Source of the DNA: JBDKGV01 sp039798005
GTDB taxonomy: Bacteria; Fibrobacterota; Fibrobacteria; UBA5070
NCBI GenBank assembly: GCA_039798005.1
Contig: JBDKGV010000137.1
Span: 1-9,066, forward strand
Direction: 5' to 3'
DNA: 9,066 bases
The notes under the pieces: generated by a model
Seen by the model: only the letters and a program-made list of their open reading frames with translations
Told to the model about the DNA's origin: nothing
Database searches by the model: none
Shown: piece by piece, positions 4,518 to 9,066 of the stretch
Position numbering within the stretch: the first letter of the stretch is position 1
Layout: each line of letters opens with the position of its first letter
Made by a program: the position numbers and the translations under genes

Positions 4518-6983
4518 ATGAGAAAATCCGCACGCATGGTTCTGGCACTGGGGCTCGCCCTGTCCGGATCAACCTTTGCCGCCTATGCATGGAAGAGCGT
4601 GGTGATCGGTGGCGGGGGCTATGTGCCCGGCTTCGTGACCCACCCGACCGTCAAAGGGCTCATGTACGCTCGCACCGACATGGGTGGCGCCTACCGCTGG
4701 CACGCCCCCTCCAGCTCTTGGCTCCCCATCACCGACTGGATGACCGGAGGCGCCAACGACATGGGCATCCTGTCCATCGCCTTGGACCCTCGGGACGGCG
4801 CCAAGGTCGCGCTCCTGACCGGCAAGTACACCGCCAGCTGGGGCGGCATGGGCAATGTCCAGATCTCCACCGACACCGGCAAGACCTTCCGGACCACGCC
4901 GCTGCATCTCAAGGTGGGCGGCAACCAGACCGGACGCAATGCCGGGGAGAGACTCGCCTTCGATCCCAATCTGGGAACCACGCTCTACCTCGCAAGCAAT
5001 CCTTGGGATTCGGTGTATTACGGCGCCACGACCGTCACCACCACCTTCCAAGGCAGCATCTGGAAAAGCATCGACGGCGGCAAGACCTTCGACTCCTTGA
5101 AGACCGCGCCCAGAGGTGACGGGATGTTCGTCGTCATTGATCCAAACAGCGCAAAGCCGGGAGTCGCCTCCAAGACGATCTACACAAGCTTTGGCAAATC
5201 CAACAACGGCCTCGGGGCGATCTGGCGCTCACTGGACGCCGGAGCTTCCTGGAGTCTCCTTCCGGGGCAGCCCGACTCCGTGGTGGGCACCAACGCGACC
5301 TTGGTGGGCGATGATCTTTGGATCACCTTCAACCAGCGCGCCGATCAGAACAGTTCCGGCAAAGGGCAGATCTGGCGCTACCAGATCACCTCCGGCGCCT
5401 GGACCAACGTGACGCCTCCCACCGGATCGGGATTCGGCACCGTTGCGGTGTCCCGCCAGAATCCGTCGATCCTTGTGGTCGGAACCATCTGCCGCTGGGC
5501 TTGGGAAAATGCCGGCCAGAAATACGGCGGAGACGGCGTCTGGATGTCGCGCGACAAGGGCGCCACCTGGAAGGTCGTCACCCCCACCAACGATTTTGCC
5601 AATGCGGGAACCATCGACAATTCCCCGACCCCGTGGAAATCCATCCGGGGTCCCCACTGGATCTCCGGAGTGGCCATCGACCCCTTCGACTCCACCGTCG
5701 CCCTGTACGGAACCGGTGCCGGCGTGTACCGCACCACCGACCTGTTTTCGCCAAAGCCCACGTGGGCCGCAGCGGACTCCAATTTCGAGGAGCTCGTCTC
5801 GACCCAAGTGATCAGCCCGCCTTCGGGAGCGCCTTTGCTCACCTCGGCCGGCGACCAAGGAGGTTTCCGGCACGAGCGGCTGGATCGCTCCCCGAACCAC
5901 ACCCACACACCTGACATGGGATCCACCATGTCGATCGATGTCGCGTGGCTGAAGTCCTCACATTTTGCCAAGGCGCATTCGGGAGCGACCGCCTTCAAGA
6001 CAAAGGGCACCTTCAGCACCGACTCGGGCAAGACTTGGACGGGATTCGCCACCCAGCCCACCGGCACCACCAGCGGCGGCACGCGTGCCCTGGCCTTTTC
6101 GGCCAATGGAAGTACGCTTCTTTGGTGTGCTCCTGGCTCCAGCAATCCTCACTGGAGCAGCGACCTGGGAACCACCTGGACCGCCAGCACCGGATTGACC
6201 TTGGGGGCATCGGCGATCGGATCCGCCGTGCCTTTGGCAGACCGCGCCGATGACAAGCTCCTGCATGTCTTTGATCGCCTGAACGGCCTCTTCTATTCCA
6301 GCCGCGACGGTGGCCAAAGCTTTGCCAAGTCCTCCACCACCTTCACCTCCTCGCCAAGTTGGGGAGTCTCGGGCAGCGGCGTCACCGTGCCCGCCAAGGC
6401 GGGCCACATCTGGATCACCACCGGTGCAGGCACCGCGGCGCAGCAAGGGCTGTGGCATTCCAACAACGGCGGCACCTCCTTCACCCGCATCGCCTCCGTG
6501 ACCAACGCCTCGACCATCGCCGTGGGGATGGCCGCGCCCAAGGCAGCCTATCCGGCCCTCTACATCTGGGGCACCGTCGGCGGAGTCACCGGAATCTTCC
6601 GCTCCATCGACAGCGCAAAGTCCTGGGAACGCCTCAACGATGCGCAACACCAGTTCGGCATCATCCATCAGATGGTCGGCGATCCGCGGGTCTTCGGGCG
6701 CGTGTATCTCGCCACCGAAGGACGCGGCATCCTCTACGGCGTGGACAACAGCGTCCCCGTCGGCGTCCAGTCCCTGAGGCGCCAAGACACCAGGCAATTG
6801 CGCCACGCCGGTCGATTCCTCGAATCCAGCCAGTCCATCACCTTGCACGACATCCAAGGCCGCTTGGTACGGACCTCCATGGGGCCCGAGAGTCAGGCAA
6901 GGCTTGATCTCGCAGGACTCCCCCAAGGCATCTATTTCGCCCGGTCCGGAGCCGAGCGCCTGACCATCCAGCCGCTGCGATAG
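4518..6983 (+). CDS. Secreted GH74 family xyloglucanase with C-terminal sorting-like domain
   Basis: An 821-residue enzyme of glycoside hydrolase family 74, which cleaves the glucan backbone of xyloglucan by inversion. After a signal peptide (cleavage near Ala21) comes the family opening: VVIGGGGYVPGF (28-39), then YARTDMGGAYRW (50-61). Asp54 matches the first catalytic Asp, and SAGDQGGFRHE carries the second (Asp446). GRNAGERLAFDP is also typical. Repeated Asp-box motifs (STDTGKTF at 117-124, SIDGGKTF, SLDAGASW, SRDKGATW, STDSGKTW, SSDLGTTW, SRDGGQSF) fit the two beta-propellers. The propellers end near 740. Residues about 745-821 form a short beta-rich tail (SITLHDIQGRLV, LDLAGLPQGIYF) like type IX secretion sorting domains, suggesting surface display or secretion. 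No carbohydrate-binding module was recognised. Endo- or exo-action cannot be decided by eye. The gene has no classic terminator; an inverted repeat lies at 6992-7030. Confidence 0.9.
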   Translation: MRKSARMVLALGLALSGSTFAAYAWKSVVIGGGGYVPGFVTHPTVKGLMYARTDMGGAYRWHAPSSSWLPITDWMTGGANDMGILSIALDPRDGAKVALLTGKYTASWGGMGNVQISTDTGKTFRTTPLHLKVGGNQTGRNAGERLAFDPNLGTTLYLASNPWDSVYYGATTVTTTFQGSIWKSIDGGKTFDSLKTAPRGDGMFVVIDPNSAKPGVASKTIYTSFGKSNNGLGAIWRSLDAGASWSLLPGQPDSVVGTNATLVGDDLWITFNQRADQNSSGKGQIWRYQITSGAWTNVTPPTGSGFGTVAVSRQNPSILVVGTICRWAWENAGQKYGGDGVWMSRDKGATWKVVTPTNDFANAGTIDNSPTPWKSIRGPHWISGVAIDPFDSTVALYGTGAGVYRTTDLFSPKPTWAAADSNFEELVSTQVISPPSGAPLLTSAGDQGGFRHERLDRSPNHTHTPDMGSTMSIDVAWLKSSHFAKAHSGATAFKTKGTFSTDSGKTWTGFATQPTGTTSGGTRALAFSANGSTLLWCAPGSSNPHWSSDLGTTWTASTGLTLGASAIGSAVPLADRADDKLLHVFDRLNGLFYSSRDGGQSFAKSSTTFTSSPSWGVSGSGVTVPAKAGHIWITTGAGTAAQQGLWHSNNGGTSFTRIASVTNASTIAVGMAAPKAAYPALYIWGTVGGVTGIFRSIDSAKSWERLNDAQHQFGIIHQMVGDPRVFGRVYLATEGRGILYGVDNSVPVGVQSLRRQDTRQLRHAGRFLESSQSITLHDIQGRLVRTSMGPESQARLDLAGLPQGIYFARSGAERLTIQPLR

Positions 6984-6991
6984 GGTTCGCG

Positions 6992-7030
6992 GGTCCTCAA
7001 GGTGCGGGTGCGACTCGTGGCTTGAGGACC
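6992..7030. repeat. 10-bp inverted repeat after the GH74 gene
   Basis: GGTCCTCAAG (6992-7001) and CTTGAGGACC (7021-7030) are perfectly complementary around a 19-base GC-rich loop, starting eight bases after the GH74 stop. No T-tract follows, so it is not a standard intrinsic terminator. It may stabilise the 3' end of the message, act as a weak or Rho-assisted terminator, or bind a protein. The rest of the 245-base gap to 7229 shows no gene. Confidence 0.65.
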
Positions 7031-7213
7031 TCACGGTCCACGCTTCCTGCGAGAGCCGATAGCGTCAGTTCGGAATCCATCCGAACTTCCCGTTCTCGCT
7101 GCGATCCTGGTTCGACAGATCCATCGGAGGAATCGACCAAGGCCGCGGCGGGAACACACGAAGGGGGACTCGTCATCCCCGTTCGATCCAGGGATGCCAT
7201 GAGGCACGAATAC

Positions 7214-7221
7214 GGGGGGAG
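7214..7221 (+). promoter_or_regulatory. Ribosome binding site fixing the fibro-slime gene start
   Basis: GGGGGGAG lies seven bases before the ATG at 7229, whose product starts with MKSAFR and a hydrophobic stretch. An in-frame ATG at 7199 would add ten residues before the signal peptide; it has only AGGGA four bases upstream. Confidence 0.65.
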
Positions 7222-7228
7222 CGTCCGC

Positions 7229-9066
7229 ATGAAGTCAGCATTTCGCATCGCGTTGCTGTTTGTCTTGGCTTGTCTGAATCAAGCCCAAGCCGCCAAGGTG
7301 GTTCGCCTCCTGAATGCATGGCCCGATTCAGGCTATGCATTCAGTGTTTGCGGCTGGTGGAACGGCAAGAATTGGAACGGCCCCGGCACGGCCGGAAGCA
7401 TTCCCGCGCAGGTGGACGGGTGGTATTCCCTCACCCTGCCCACCACCTACGACCCGACCAAGCCCGTGAGCCAGAGCGGCATCTTCTTCGCGAAGTCCGA
7501 CTGGAGCGTCAGCTACGACAAGACCGGATTGGGCAAAGGGCAGACCTTCCTGGACATCGCAAGCGTCCTTGCGACCTCCGATACCGTTTGGATCCTTCCC
7601 ACCCCGATGCCCAACGGTGCGCCCGTGCTCACCGGCATCCGTCCCCGCCAGACCACCGTCATGATCCTGAATCCGTGGGGCCACGACTCGCTGCCTGCGG
7701 CCTCCTTCCAGAACGACGGTGGCGCATGGAGCGTGATGAAACCTTCGAAGGCCCACCCCGAAGGCTGGCTGGCCACCACTCTGATCGGGCATGCCCACCT
7801 GCGCCCGCTCCTGCGCAACGCTGCGGGCACCAGCTATTTCACGGCCACCGGCATCCTCCCGCTTCCCATTCCCATGGAGCTGGATTCCCTGCTTGAGGAA
7901 GACACCGTTTGGATTCGCCCCACTCCCGAACCGTCCGGACCCGCCAAGGTGGAACGTTCCAAGCCCAAGGCCAAGACCTTGATGCTCTTCAATCCGTGGA
8001 ATGGTGCGATCCCCATCCAAAGTCCGCGCGTGTCCTTCGATGGGTTGCGATTCCTGCCCATGTCCCCGGTTTCCGGCTATTGCGGTTGGTTCCGCTTCTC
8101 TTGGTACGACCGGATCGGAAAGCCCTTGTTCAGGGCGGGCAACGGACAGCGTTTCGGGTCCACAGGCATTGGAGGCACCGAAGGTTTCGACATCGCCACG
8201 ACGCTTGCCTCCAAGGACACGGTCTGGATTTCCCAAAGCCCGGGCGAGAGCGCTCCCGTGATCCGATCCTTCTACGGAGGTGAGACCGGCCTTTGCAACA
8301 TCGCCTTGCTCGCCGCCACGGTCCGCGATTTCGATGAAAGCCATCCCAACTTCCAGAAGGGCTGGAACGGCGTCCTCAAGAACATGATCCTGCCCAACTT
8401 GGACCCCAACCGCAAGCCCATCAAGAATCCGCTGGTCTTCAATCGCATCACCGGAGGTGCTCTTGGAACGGCCAAGGTCGGCGACACCATCGACACCCAC
8501 CTCGGCAAGGACTGGTTCCAAAGCGTGGCGGGCGTGAACACGGAAACCTGCCGCGACATCCCCCTTGAACTGGATTCGGCGACCGGCTCGTACATCTACG
8601 ACAATCCGCAGTATTTCCCGATCGACGACTTCAGGACCCTGCCCGATGGCAGCCCCAATCCCCGCCTCAACCTGATCGCGGGAAGCGGCGGGATCCAGCA
8701 CAACTTCAGCTTCTGCCTGGAAAGCCACGGCGAATTCGACTACCGCAAAGGGCAGACCTTCAACTTCCGGGGCGACGACGACGTCTGGTTCTTCATCGAC
8801 AACCGCTTGGTCGTCGACTTGGGCGGTGTCCATGGCGCATCCTCCTCGACCGTGAAGCTGGACACCTTGGGCCTGGTCGCCGGGAACACCTACAAGTTCG
8901 ACTTCTTCTTCTGCGAGCGCTACGCCACCGGATCAAGCCTGCGCATCCAGACCGACATGAACATGCGCACCCGCAGCGGCTTTCAGGTACAAAAGACTCC
9001 CCTGTCCACAGGCGAGGCCCAGTACGGGCTATTCACTTCGCAGAGTCGCGGTCAGGGCTGTGCCGC
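7229..9066 (+). CDS. Secreted fibro-slime domain protein with three N-terminal modules (3' end missing)
   Basis: The frame is open from ATG 7229 to the window edge (612 codons) and has no stop, so the gene is partial. A signal peptide ends near Ala21 (AQA); Cys15 in VLAC makes a lipoprotein conceivable but less likely. Residues about 23-130, 143-236 and 250-340 are three degenerate modules, each with a hydrophobic strand ending N-[AP]-W (Trp31, 150, 257), a GW pair (Trp65, 180, 287) and a closing DTVWI (Trp121, 228, 333). From 365 the fibro-slime region begins: VRDFDESHPNF, a WF-x-SVAGVNTETC segment, YFPIDDF, then GDDDVWFFIDN (515-525), DLGGVH (530-535) and FFFCER (559-564) before GSSLRIQT. 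This family is common in Fibrobacter and myxobacteria and related to PA14-like, sugar-binding folds. A role in surface adhesion or polysaccharide binding is inferred from the domain and the GH74 neighbour. Confidence 0.9.
   Translation, partial: MKSAFRIALLFVLACLNQAQAAKVVRLLNAWPDSGYAFSVCGWWNGKNWNGPGTAGSIPAQVDGWYSLTLPTTYDPTKPVSQSGIFFAKSDWSVSYDKTGLGKGQTFLDIASVLATSDTVWILPTPMPNGAPVLTGIRPRQTTVMILNPWGHDSLPAASFQNDGGAWSVMKPSKAHPEGWLATTLIGHAHLRPLLRNAAGTSYFTATGILPLPIPMELDSLLEEDTVWIRPTPEPSGPAKVERSKPKAKTLMLFNPWNGAIPIQSPRVSFDGLRFLPMSPVSGYCGWFRFSWYDRIGKPLFRAGNGQRFGSTGIGGTEGFDIATTLASKDTVWISQSPGESAPVIRSFYGGETGLCNIALLAATVRDFDESHPNFQKGWNGVLKNMILPNLDPNRKPIKNPLVFNRITGGALGTAKVGDTIDTHLGKDWFQSVAGVNTETCRDIPLELDSATGSYIYDNPQYFPIDDFRTLPDGSPNPRLNLIAGSGGIQHNFSFCLESHGEFDYRKGQTFNFRGDDDVWFFIDNRLVVDLGGVHGASSSTVKLDTLGLVAGNTYKFDFFFCERYATGSSLRIQTDMNMRTRSGFQVQKTPLSTGEAQYGLFTSQSRGQGCA
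7295..8248 (+). repeat. Three tandem degenerate protein modules (coding repeat)
   Basis: The DNA has diverged but the encoded modules align. The N-x-W to GW distances are 34, 30 and 30 residues, and the GW to DTVW distances are 56, 48 and 46. Modules two and three share LNPWG/FNPWN openings, and a Pro-rich or Lys-rich linker joins them (about 231-249). Such spacing suggests repeated beta-sandwich domains, possibly carbohydrate-binding. I do not recognise a named family. Confidence 0.65.

Noticed and set aside
5958..7034. 358-codon open frame on the minus strand
   Set aside because: It is antisense to the GH74 gene, Gly/Asp/His-rich, and shows no recognisable domain.
7328..8833. 501-codon open frame on the minus strand
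   Set aside because: It is entirely opposite the fibro-slime gene, whose + strand product carries clear family signatures. High GC explains the open frame.

Overview
The window looks like chromosomal DNA of a GC-rich member of the Fibrobacterota or a close relative. The main evidence is the last gene, a secreted protein with a fibro-slime domain (GDDDVW, DLGGVH and FFFCER signatures), a family abundant in Fibrobacter-type bacteria. It sits beside a secreted GH74 xyloglucanase whose C-terminus resembles a type IX secretion sorting tail. All supported genes lie on the + strand. They have purine-rich ribosome binding sites, and four clear intrinsic terminators divide them into short, mostly single-gene units.

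Layout. 1-120 is the 3' end of a gene for an Ala/Lys-rich helical protein. It is followed by a terminator (148-180) and a 294-base gap holding a sigma-54-like promoter candidate. 415-978 is a complete, exported paralogue of that first gene; the shared 3' ends are nearly identical and differ by two 9-bp repeat-unit changes. Its terminator (1006-1039) shares 30 identical bases with the first one. A leader with nested inverted repeats (1079-1132) precedes a lone nuoA (1155-1526, complex I subunit A), which has its own terminator. 1633-4299 encodes a 12-TM RND/MMPL-type transporter, again with its own terminator.

The last 4.6 kb is a polysaccharide-related region: a GH74 family enzyme (4518-6983), then a fibro-slime protein (7229 to beyond the window end). 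The latter has three degenerate Trp-containing modules between its signal peptide and its fibro-slime region. Both intergenic leaders carry the 9-mer GGTCCACGC, which could be a shared operator.

How the genes relate. The first four (two helical paralogues, nuoA, transporter) show no evident common pathway and are transcriptionally insulated. The last two plausibly cooperate in surface-associated attack on plant cell wall hemicellulose: an enzyme hydrolysing xyloglucan and a secreted, possibly carbohydrate-binding or adhesive, partner. No RNA genes, CRISPR arrays, insertion sequences or phage genes were seen. The best candidates for undescribed biology are the three-module repeat of the fibro-slime protein and the slippage-prone tandem family of helical exported proteins.
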